Assembly (NCBI RefSeq): GCF_902493135.1
Contig: NZ_CABUOD010000067.1
Coordinates: forward strand, 1 to 13,420
Direction of reading: 5' to 3'
DNA length: 13,420 bases
Source of the DNA: an uncultured Parabacteroides sp.
Lineage (GTDB): Bacteria; Bacteroidota; Bacteroidia; Bacteroidales; Tannerellaceae
The position numbers were made by a program, and so were the translations under genes. Below the pieces are notes generated by a model that saw nothing but the letters and a program-made list of their open reading frames with translations, did no database searches and was not told the origin of the DNA. Position 1 is the stretch's first letter, and each line of letters begins with the position of its first letter. This document shows, piece by piece, positions 8,066 through 13,420 of this stretch.

Positions 8066-8554
8066 TATTGTATCATGGCTCAAACACTGACATTGCAGAG
8101 ATAGACCTTTCGATGTCAAAGGTAGGTAAAGATTTCGGATGCGGTTTCTATCTTTCGGCTGATAAGGAGCAGGCTTGGGAGCTTGCTGCCCGGAAAACAG
8201 AACAATTGGGAGCAGGGGTTCCTATGTTGAACTCTTACGAGTTTGACGAGAGAAGTTTGCACGGTATAGGTTTGTCGGTTCTCGAATTTCGGGAATACAG
8301 TAGGGAATGGGCCGAGTTTGTGTTTGATGAACCGTCGGAATCGTACGCGTGTACCCTCGCATAGTTATGATATTGTTATTGGTCCTATTGCAAATGATTC
8401 GGTCGGCTTTCAGATACGACGACTCACTTCCGGTCTGATAGATATGGATAAGTTTCTTGAAGAACTTAAATATATGAAAGGGGTGACTATGCAGTACTTT
8501 TTCGGTACGGAGAAATCTATCCGATATTTAACCAAAGTAAGAAGTGGATTATGA
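8062..8554 (+). pseudogene. DUF3990 protein (ADP-ribosyltransferase-like), frameshifted
   Basis: Two overlapping frames together give one DUF3990 protein of about 163 residues. The first frame (8062-8364) starts MILYHGSNTD and carries KDFGCGFYLS at about 23-32. The second resumes near ATG 8327 as NRRNRTRVPSHSYDIVIGPIANDSVG and ends QYFFGTEKSIRYL. The break is best explained by one extra T in TTT at 8323-8325: removing it joins EFV to LMNRRN. I believe DUF3990 belongs to the ADP-ribosyltransferase clan; YHGS His5, GFYLS Tyr30 and the Glu of GTEKS (8510-8512) would then be an H-Y-E triad, and the frameshift separates the Glu from the rest. As read, translation ends at 8364 after a foreign tail, so the product should be inactive. 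A sequencing error or deliberate frameshifting are alternatives. The 3' end overlaps the next start (ATGA 8551-8554). Confidence 0.8.
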
Positions 8555-8769
8555 CCAAAGAACTATTTATGATAGAAGAGATTTCCAAGGAAATCGTATT
8601 GTTGCTTATGGAGGAGCATCAAATGGATATGAGTGAGGCTCTCAAGGCACTCTATACATCTGATACATATAGCCGGCTCATAGATCTTGATACAGGGCTA
8701 TATGCTCAGAGTACAGCCTATGTGTACGAATATCTTGAAAAAGAATTGGTAACGGGGAAAATGATGTAA
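8551..8769 (+). CDS. Small helical protein, DUF3791-like, third gene of the cassette
   Basis: A 72-residue cytosolic protein, predicted mostly helical (EEISKEIVLLLMEEH, then SEALKALYTSDTYSRL), ending in YVYEYLEKELVTGKMM. It resembles the DUF3791-like small proteins found beside DUF3990 genes, but the similarity to the first gene of the cassette is too low to align by eye. Its start overlaps the DUF3990 stop (ATGA), so it is expected to be translated by coupling. The frameshift upstream would end ribosomes at 8364 and could lower its expression. It ends 12 bp before the right copy of the direct repeat, so it fills the cassette to its boundary. A role as antitoxin or partner is inferred from position. 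Confidence 0.75.
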   Translation: MTKELFMIEEISKEIVLLLMEEHQMDMSEALKALYTSDTYSRLIDLDTGLYAQSTAYVYEYLEKELVTGKMM

Positions 8770-8781
8770 AGAATTTCCGAT

Positions 8782-8836
8782 ACCCGAACCCAGTGCACCG
8801 GACAAGGATAATGTGCTGAAGAATGGATAAAATATA
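8782..8836 (+). repeat. Direct repeat copy B (displaced GH20 3' end), right boundary of cassette
   Basis: The second copy of the 55-bp repeat. In the same reading frame it encodes PEPSAPDKDNVLKNG and a stop, the GH20 C-terminus with two substitutions (G to S, D to N) and one silent change. No start or upstream coding sequence is attached, so it is a non-expressed gene end, left behind or copied when the cassette arrived. Confidence 0.9.
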
Positions 8837-8847
8837 AAGCACTTCTT

Positions 8848-8971
8848 TTGCCGTCGGCTGAAGCCGACGGTAGATAAAATATCCGGCTTTGCCGGTTCTT
8901 CTGTGGGGTTTAGCCCCTTGAAAATAAGATATATTTTTTTTCTTTCTACCGTCGGCTTCAGCCGACGGCAA
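8848..8971. repeat. Nested hairpin cluster bounded by 27-bp inverted repeats (MITE/REP-like)
   Basis: Perfect 27-bp inverted arms at 8848-8874 and 8945-8971 are each themselves palindromic: CCGTCGGCT, two bases, AGCCGACGG. Between them lie two more hairpins, CCGGC-TTT-GCCGG (8883-8895) and GGGG-TTTA-GCCCC (8906-8917). The array could act as a bidirectional terminator between the cassette and the inverton, or be a non-autonomous mobile repeat moved in trans. No target duplication is evident at its edges. Confidence 0.75.
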
Positions 8972-9247
8972 GGGAGATAGATTCCTATTGCTTGGATTAT
9001 ATGCTGGTTTTATAGGAAAAATAGCTCATTTTCCCCCCTTTTTGAAAAAAGCGCAAAAAAAGGGACTGGTCGAGACTTGCCAGAAAACATCTCTAAACAA
9101 TTGATTACAATCTATATAGTAAAGTCTTTTATCTCCTGGTGGAAAGTACATTTCTTACCCTGTTTTTGAGGGTGGTTTTTGCTCTGTTTTTTGCTTGTAT
9201 ATTATTGGGAATGAACAAGATAAATGGCTTTTTCCAAAATGACTAAA
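8972..9247. other. Intergenic region without recognised features
   Basis: An A/T-rich stretch between the hairpin cluster and the invertible segment. I see no coding frame, no good promoter on either strand and no repeat. If the inverton promoter fires in its present orientation, its transcript would run leftward through this region toward the hairpins. Confidence 0.5.
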
Positions 9248-9445
9248 AAAACGTACGTTTAAATTCGTCATAATTCAGCTACAAAAATACAACTACTTTT
9301 TAAACCTGCAATTCTTTCTTCAAAGTTTTTTCCTTTTCTATATCGTTTCTTATCAATTAGATAGCCTTACCTGTACGAAAAACCTTCTTTTGATTACAAA
9401 CCTTCCGAACCGCCTCCGAAAATGACGAATTTAAACGTACGTTTT
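9248..9445. repeat. Invertible promoter segment (inverton) with 24-bp inverted repeats
   Basis: Arms at 9248-9271 and 9422-9445 are perfect 24-bp inverted repeats around a 150-bp spacer, directly upstream of a surface-protein gene. The arms contain AAACGTACGT, matching the ARACGTWCGT-type core I recall for Mpi-controlled invertible promoters of Bacteroides fragilis. Size, symmetry and location are those of Bacteroidales phase-variation switches. No recombinase gene is in the window, so it would act in trans. Confidence 0.88.
9282..9312 (-). promoter_or_regulatory. Promoter inside the inverton, facing away from the surface gene (OFF)
   Basis: On the minus strand the -7 element TATTTTTG (9289-9282) fits TAnnTTTG exactly, and ATTG (9312-9309) lies 19 bp upstream as a one-mismatch -33 box. 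It points toward the hairpin cluster. Inversion about the arms would put the -7 box at 9404-9411 on the plus strand, driving the surface gene with a leader of about 135 nt. No equal promoter is seen on the plus strand in the spacer or at 9446-9553. Confidence 0.65.
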
Positions 9446-9553
9446 AGCTGTCAAAGTACAGATGTTAACATACACCTATATAAGGTATGGCAGCTAAGGG
9501 TTGGACGATATTATTTCAATATTCATAGTATTATTAATTTAAATGTTTAAAGT
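9446..9553 (+). promoter_or_regulatory. 5' leader of the surface-protein gene
   Basis: The A/T-rich 108 bp between the right inverted repeat and the start codon form the expected leader when the switch is ON. Just before ATG the sequence is TTTAAAGT, with no strong Shine-Dalgarno, normal for Bacteroidota. No TAnnTTTG element was found here, supporting dependence on the invertible segment. Confidence 0.5.
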
Positions 9554-12433
9554 ATGAAGAAGAGAATCTTTACTCTTATGACAGCGGCTCTGCTCATGGC
9601 AGGTCCTGTTGTTAATGTTGCGTACGCTGCTGCTGGCGATATTACAGCTACAGCCGGTACTGCTGCAACTAAATTGGAAGGAACCAAGTTTTATTTGGGA
9701 ACTGCTGTTAGTGCATTATTTCCTATTGAAACCGTTACCGGTTCTGACTATGTGACTATCGGTACAGGTGCAGCTGCCGATGCAAGCACTGCTGTTTTTG
9801 AAGTGCGCAACCTGAAAACGGTTGATGAAACATCTGTATCTTTCGAATTGTGGACGGCTGGCAAGCAGTTGGGTGTAAAAAATGATGGTACTAAATTTAC
9901 TGCGAGTGACAAAGCAGAAGACATCTTTACTTCTTTTGTTGCTACCTATGCAGACAAGAAAGATGCCGGAACATTGAACATCGACAAGATTTATGTAAAC
10001 AAGTTCGGGGCTACTGCAATCTCTGGTTGGAAATTCTTTACCGCAACTGTTGAACAAGATGCTGCTTTCTTGCAGGATTACAATAGCAAAGGCCTTACTT
10101 TTGGTTTCGAAGGTAAAAATGTGATCGGTAATGCTTTTGAAGAAACATTACAGGTGGTTCCGGTTGTGGCTACCGCTCTTGATGGAACTAATCCTACTAA
10201 AGGAGGCTTTGTTCTGGCAAAAGGAACAAAAGATGATATGAAAGCATTTGTCGCAGCTGCTGCTAAAACTGATGGAAGCATTATCACTGCTGCAAAGAAG
10301 GTTTCATTACTCTCTATTACAGACGAAACTTATAAGATTAACGGTGCTCAGGATAAAGAAGCTGCTGTTATCAAAGTCTTGGAAAAAGGTAAATATGTAC
10401 CTGTTGCTGCAACTCAAATGCCCGAAGTGCTTTTTACAGGAGTTGAACAGGCAGACGTTCTGAACAACCCGGCTGCTTTGAAGCTGACAATGGGAAGTGT
10501 TGTTGTCGGTGGTGTTCAGCCTGACGGTAAAGGTGACAATGTGTATGTTACAACTGTTTTAGGTACAGGCTCTAAGTTGACAGCTAACCCTGCTATCTTA
10601 GGTACAAGCACCTACCTGGATGCCTCTGTTCTGCTGAAGAAAGATGCTGTTAACACTGTTAATATCTATTTCACAAGCGGAAAGCAGAGTATCGATGGTG
10701 ATGAAGACTCACAGTATGAATATCACAAATACTTGGTAGCAGGTGCTACAACTACTGCTTATCAGCTTGAAGCTCGTGCTAAATCAGAGATCGATTTGGC
10801 TTCTCCGATGACACAGTGGGTTGTTTCCGGTTTCGATGGTAAGGCTTCCTTTACATTGACCAACCGTGAAGCCGTTTCTCCTGCTAAGGAATTAGTATTG
10901 AAACTGAAAGCTACAGATGTAGCAGGTGAATATGAGATTGAAAATGCTACACCTAATGATGATGATGCAATTGCAGCTGGTGTTACTGCTAACAGCACAG
11001 GTAATGCCGGTGATAAGAATCAATCTCTGATCGGTAAAACAGTTCGTTTCAACTCCGTTGCCACAACAAAGACTGACGGTTTCCTGGAAATGACAAAGGC
11101 TGAACGCGAAGGTGGTTTCCATCTGTTGTTCTCTGGTAAAGTGCCGGGTGGTGTTGCTGAAATGTATGGTGTGCTGAGTGCTAATAATGCTACCGGAACT
11201 TATCTGCCTAAGGAAGATAAGGGTGATTATGCTTTCACTGCTGAGGTTGTTAAGGATGGCACTCCGGCAGTTGCTAACTATATCATTAATGATGTAGATG
11301 CTGCTTATCTGGATAAAGATGGAAACATCGTAACGGTTAAAGATACGTTGGCTGTTCCTTCTTATAAATTGGTAGTTGGTACGAACAGCTCATCTAAAAA
11401 GGTCCTTTACCTTAAGAAGGATGCTGCAACGACGATCGATAAAGACGATACTAACGAAGGTGAATTCTTCTTCCGCAAGAACTATGACGGAACTTATGCA
11501 ATGGGGTTGATTAGCACAGATTATGCTGGTAGTGTTAAAGCTGCTGCCAAAGCTGTAGAAGTTAATACTGCCGGTACTGCCTTTGCTACTGCTGGTACCG
11601 CTACCCTTTACGCTCCTACAATCAGCAACGTTACCATCGAGTTCAACGACAACTCCGATGCAACCTCTCTGCCTGCCGAACCGCGTCACGTATCATTCGA
11701 TAACGTACTGGGTTCTGTAGCTATGCAGATGAATAAGAACAATCTGGAAGAAGGTATCCTGAGCAAGGACGGTTTGACTTTCTGGTTGGATACAGTGGGT
11801 AAGGCTGACGTTCCTAAGTTCTATATCTCTCGCGGTGTAGAAGGACAGGATGAAAGACTGTTCATGTTCAACTCTTCCGATTCTCTGGGTATCTTCTCTG
11901 AAGACGACGCTCAGTTGTCTGAAAACAAGAACTACCTGTTGGAAGGTTCTGCCAATGATCCGAAAGCCATCTTCCGTGCTGCTACTTTGACAGCCAAAGA
12001 TACACTGACAACTGCTGTGGACGGTGATCTGGTTAAGAATGATCTGAAAGCATATCAGTACACGATCCAGTTGAACGACGAAGATGTAGACAACGAATAT
12101 GTTGTGAAATCTGTTAAGGGTGGTTGGTTGTATGCATTGAACGGCAAATTAGGCTTCACTGCTACACGTTCACAGGCTATGGTCTTCACCCTCGGCGATG
12201 AAGCTCCTACCTCCAACGATGCGATCGAAGTCTCCGAAGTCAAAGTCATCGCCGGCGAAGGTCAGATTCAGATTGTTGGTGCTCAGGGTAAGAAGGTGGT
12301 TGTTTCCAACATCTTGGGCCAGGTGATTGCTAATACGGTTGTTGCTTCCGACAATGCTGCGATCGCTGCTCCGGCGGGTGTCGTTGTGATAGCTGTTGAA
12401 GGCGAAGCTGCTGTGAAGGCTATCGTTAAATAA
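9554..12433 (+). CDS. Large secreted surface (S-layer-like) glycoprotein with DUF6383-type C-terminus
   Basis: A 959-residue exported protein. A signal peptide (MKKRIFTLMTAALLMAGPVV...) is probably cut after AYA at residue 25. The mature protein is rich in Ala, Val, Thr and acidic residues and contains no cysteine, as in many S-layer proteins. Residues about 882-959 form a DUF6383-like end, including VKVIAGEGQIQIVGAQGKK, SNILGQVIANT and AAPAGVVVIAVEGEAAVKAIVK. This end resembles type IX secretion C-terminal domains, so outer-surface delivery is inferred. Four motifs fit the Bacteroidales O-glycosylation rule D-S/T-[AILMTV]: DTL 597, DTV 746, DSL 776 and DTL 816. Codon use is strongly biased (GCT, GGT, GTT), suggesting high expression. 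The invertible segment upstream points to phase variation. Parabacteroides distasonis is known to phase-vary a family of surface glycoproteins by DNA inversion, and this gene fits that family. The exact role is not readable from sequence. Confidence 0.9.
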   Translation: MKKRIFTLMTAALLMAGPVVNVAYAAAGDITATAGTAATKLEGTKFYLGTAVSALFPIETVTGSDYVTIGTGAAADASTAVFEVRNLKTVDETSVSFELWTAGKQLGVKNDGTKFTASDKAEDIFTSFVATYADKKDAGTLNIDKIYVNKFGATAISGWKFFTATVEQDAAFLQDYNSKGLTFGFEGKNVIGNAFEETLQVVPVVATALDGTNPTKGGFVLAKGTKDDMKAFVAAAAKTDGSIITAAKKVSLLSITDETYKINGAQDKEAAVIKVLEKGKYVPVAATQMPEVLFTGVEQADVLNNPAALKLTMGSVVVGGVQPDGKGDNVYVTTVLGTGSKLTANPAILGTSTYLDASVLLKKDAVNTVNIYFTSGKQSIDGDEDSQYEYHKYLVAGATTTAYQLEARAKSEIDLASPMTQWVVSGFDGKASFTLTNREAVSPAKELVLKLKATDVAGEYEIENATPNDDDAIAAGVTANSTGNAGDKNQSLIGKTVRFNSVATTKTDGFLEMTKAEREGGFHLLFSGKVPGGVAEMYGVLSANNATGTYLPKEDKGDYAFTAEVVKDGTPAVANYIINDVDAAYLDKDGNIVTVKDTLAVPSYKLVVGTNSSSKKVLYLKKDAATTIDKDDTNEGEFFFRKNYDGTYAMGLISTDYAGSVKAAAKAVEVNTAGTAFATAGTATLYAPTISNVTIEFNDNSDATSLPAEPRHVSFDNVLGSVAMQMNKNNLEEGILSKDGLTFWLDTVGKADVPKFYISRGVEGQDERLFMFNSSDSLGIFSEDDAQLSENKNYLLEGSANDPKAIFRAATLTAKDTLTTAVDGDLVKNDLKAYQYTIQLNDEDVDNEYVVKSVKGGWLYALNGKLGFTATRSQAMVFTLGDEAPTSNDAIEVSEVKVIAGEGQIQIVGAQGKKVVVSNILGQVIANTVVASDNAAIAAPAGVVVIAVEGEAAVKAIVK

Positions 12434-12456
12434 CGATTGATACTAAATATACAATA

Positions 12457-12499
12457 CTGTCTGTCGTAAGGGCGGTTTGCGAACCGCCTCTACAGATAG
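12457..12499 (+). terminator. Hairpin terminator of the surface-protein gene
   Basis: A nested hairpin: inner stem GGCGGTT (12471-12477) with AACCGCC (12482-12488) and outer arms CTGTCTGT (12457-12464) with ACAGATAG (12492-12499, one wobble). It lies 23 bp after the surface-gene stop and is followed by ATTTTATAAT after a few bases. Its form also suits an interspersed intergenic repeat. Confidence 0.65.
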
Positions 12500-12533
12500 A
12501 TGACATTTTATAATCAAATAATCTAAATAATAT

Positions 12534-12660
12534 CACGCGGTGTCCCTCCGCTTTTTGGCGGAAGGCCCAATTACCCCGCGAGGGAGAACAAGTGGTAGTA
12601 TTAATACTAAAGTAATGAAATTAAAAGTTCTACTGCCAGTACCTCTGTGAAGAAAGAAAG
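12534..12660 (+). other. Structured leader-like remnant with an 11-codon ORF
   Basis: A hairpin TCCGC-(6 nt)-GCGGA (12547-12562) sits inside a weaker outer pairing CGCGG (12536-12540) with CCGCG (12576-12580). An alternative pairing is TCCCT (12543-12547) with AGGGA (12581-12585). Then follow a perfect palindrome AGTATTAATACT (12597-12608) and ATG at 12615 opening a frame MKLKVLLPVPL that stops at 12650. The ORF reads like the first residues of a signal peptide. It is perhaps the start of a gene lost when the insertion sequence arrived just downstream; a leader peptide is an alternative. Confidence 0.4.
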
Positions 12661-12672
12661 CAGATCAAAAAG

Positions 12673-12709
12673 GAGGCTGTGTCGTAATTAAGTTTTACGG
12701 CGCAGCCTC
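12673..12709 (-). terminator. Bidirectional hairpin at the end of the IS remnant
   Basis: Arms GAGGCTGTGTCGTAA (12673-12687) and TTACGGCGCAGCCTC (12695-12709) pair with two G-U wobbles. On the minus strand the hairpin follows the transposase stop and is trailed by CCTTTTTG, a T-tract; on the plus strand it is trailed by TGTTTT. The outer arm probably overlaps the terminal inverted repeat of the insertion sequence. Confidence 0.65.
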
Positions 12710-12713
12710 TGTT

Positions 12714-13070
12714 TTAGTGGTTCCGAGATACACGTATAAACAGGTCAGGATGGGGCGTATTCCCCCCCCCATTTTTGACCTGTTTCGCTATTTTTGAGCA
12801 CATTTTCTTTATGTTGAAGGCAATGGCGAAGAAGGCAAAGTCCATTGTGACCTTGTCTTTTTCGAAGTGGCGGAAGCGGCGGTATGCCATGTTGGGCTTC
12901 ATCTGTCCGAAGACAGCCTCCGGTTCGATACATCATCGTCCGCGGTATCTGAGACTTTCTTCGGATGTCAACAGTTTCCGGGCTTTTCGTTTGTATCCGT
13001 TGAGTCTGTGGTTGACCTCGATTGTCCGTCGGTCACCATGGGCTTTGTAGCAGAGGCAGCGTAGCGGACA
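12714..13070 (-). pseudogene. 3' fragment of an IS1182-type DDE transposase, decayed
   Basis: Read on the minus strand from 13070, the frame gives CPLRCLCYKAHGDRRTIEVN, RLNGYKRKARKLLTSEESLRYRGR, then a TGA stop at 12935-12933 where an Arg codon (CGA) is expected. It continues CIEPEAVFGQMKPNMAYRRF, then FEKDKVTMDFAFFAIAFNIKKM, and ends at 12714. This is the C-terminal part of an IS1182-family transposase, including the conserved EAVFGQ glutamate block. At 13071-13080 an apparent extra G shifts the frame, and upstream of about 13080 the homology is lost, so the 5' two thirds are deleted. A run of nine C (12762-12770) codes for three Gly near the C-terminus. The piece is non-functional and marks an old insertion between the surface gene and the tRNA. 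Confidence 0.82.
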
Positions 13071-13104
13071 CCCCTTTGCAAAAAGTAAAATCTCACCGGC
13101 AACA

Positions 13105-13135
13105 TTTGCATATTGGTGAAAATTGTTTATCTTTG
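13105..13135 (+). promoter_or_regulatory. Promoter of tRNA-Leu
   Basis: A textbook Bacteroidota promoter: -33 TTTG at 13105-13108, 19-bp spacer, -7 TATCTTTG at 13128-13135. It lies 10 bp before the tRNA. Confidence 0.88.
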
Positions 13136-13145
13136 CAGTCGCAAC

Positions 13146-13227
13146 GCGCCTGTGGTGTAATTGGTAGCCACGCCAGACTTAGGATCTGGTGTCGAGAGAC
13201 GTGTAGGTTCGAGTCCTATCAGGCGCA
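13146..13227 (+). tRNA. tRNA-Leu (anticodon UAG)
   Basis: An 82-nt type II tRNA that reads CUN (chiefly CUA) leucine codons. Acceptor arms GCGCCTG (13146-13152) and CAGGCGC (13220-13226) pair perfectly, with discriminator A at 13227. The anticodon stem CCAGA/TCTGG encloses loop CTTAGGA, anticodon TAG at 13180-13182. A long variable arm of about 13 nt (TGTCGAGAGACGT) is typical of tRNA-Leu. The T arm is GTAGG-TTCGAGT-CCTAT. CCA is not encoded (ACCT follows), so it is added after transcription. Confidence 0.96.
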
Positions 13228-13240
13228 CCTTCAAAGACAA

Positions 13241-13270
13241 AAGAGCTTGTTCTGATGAGAACAGGCTCTT
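13241..13270 (+). terminator. Terminator of tRNA-Leu
   Basis: A 13-bp stem (AAGAGCTTGTTCT, 13241-13253, with AGAACAGGCTCTT, 13258-13270; one wobble) and a GATG loop, followed by CCTATTTTAT. It begins 13 bp after the tRNA. Confidence 0.88.
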
Positions 13271-13420
13271 CCTATTTTATATTGATTATCAATGTAGTGA
13301 AACTGAGATTTCATAATAGGCGAAAAGATACTCACGATTCATGATTCCTGCACCACAGAAACCCCTATAAACAATTAAAGGCTGTCTCACGACAACCCCT
13401 AACCAACTTTGTTAACCTTA
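13271..13420. other. Window end, possible start of another insertion sequence
   Basis: No coding frame is visible. From about 13377 the sequence AAAGGCTGTCTCACGAC resembles the terminal repeats of Bacteroidales insertion sequences and partly matches the IS-remnant end at 12673 (GAGGCTGTGTCG). The rest would lie beyond the window. Confidence 0.3.

Noticed and set aside
8678..8971. Minus-strand open frame of 97 codons over the cassette end
   Set aside because: It is the antisense of the third cassette gene, the direct repeat and the hairpin cluster, and has no recognisable protein features.
8848..8971. CRISPR array
   Set aside because: There are only two long repeats, in inverted rather than direct orientation, and no regular spacers.
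12762..12770. Nine-C homopolymer as a phase-variation tract
   Set aside because: It lies inside a decayed transposase fragment with no intact gene to switch.
12775..13064. Plus-strand open frames opposite the IS remnant
   Set aside because: They are antisense shadows of the transposase fragment; the minus-strand reading shows clear family motifs.

Overview
The window looks like a chromosomal segment of a gut Bacteroidales bacterium, most likely a Parabacteroides relative. Four things point there. Promoters have the Bacteroidota form TTTG-N19-TAnnTTTG (clearest ahead of the tRNA). Start codons follow A/T-rich leaders rather than strong Shine-Dalgarno sites. The secreted glycosidases and peptidases are of Bacteroidales type. 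The large alanine-rich surface protein ends in a DUF6383-like C-terminus, which I associate with Parabacteroides. The genus is inferred from family knowledge, not from a search.

Layout. Positions 108-2897 (minus) hold a lipoprotein-type GH2 glycosidase. Positions 3245-6072 (minus) hold a two-gene peptidase unit: a C69 dipeptidase followed by a C1B (bleomycin hydrolase-like) cysteine peptidase, ending in a strong hairpin. A divergent intergenic region with mirrored start sites separates this unit from a GH20 beta-N-acetylhexosaminidase (6201-7775, plus). Together these genes suggest scavenging of amino sugars and peptides from host or dietary glycoproteins.

Directly after the GH20 gene lies a compact three-gene cassette: a DUF3791-type small protein, a DUF3990 (ADP-ribosyltransferase-like) protein split by a frameshift, and a second small helical protein. 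Consecutive genes overlap by ATGA. The cassette is bracketed by a 55-bp direct repeat (51/55 identical), which is the 3' end of the GH20 gene. This looks like a toxin-antitoxin-like islet inserted at the end of a protein-coding gene. A 124-bp nest of hairpins (8848-8971) follows it.

Positions 9248-9445 form a probable invertible promoter: two perfect 24-bp inverted repeats around a 150-bp spacer. The repeats carry an AAACGTACGT core. The only good promoter inside points away from the downstream gene, so the clone appears to be in the OFF state. That gene (9554-12433) encodes a 959-residue, cysteine-free secreted protein with four candidate Bacteroidales O-glycosylation motifs. It is a likely phase-variable S-layer or surface glycoprotein.

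The right end holds a terminator, a leader-like remnant with an 11-codon ORF, a decayed 3' fragment of an IS1182-type transposase on the minus strand, and a complete tRNA-Leu(UAG) with its own promoter and terminator. A possible end of another insertion sequence lies at the window edge. The strongest findings are the inverton and the repeat-bracketed DUF3990/DUF3791 cassette.
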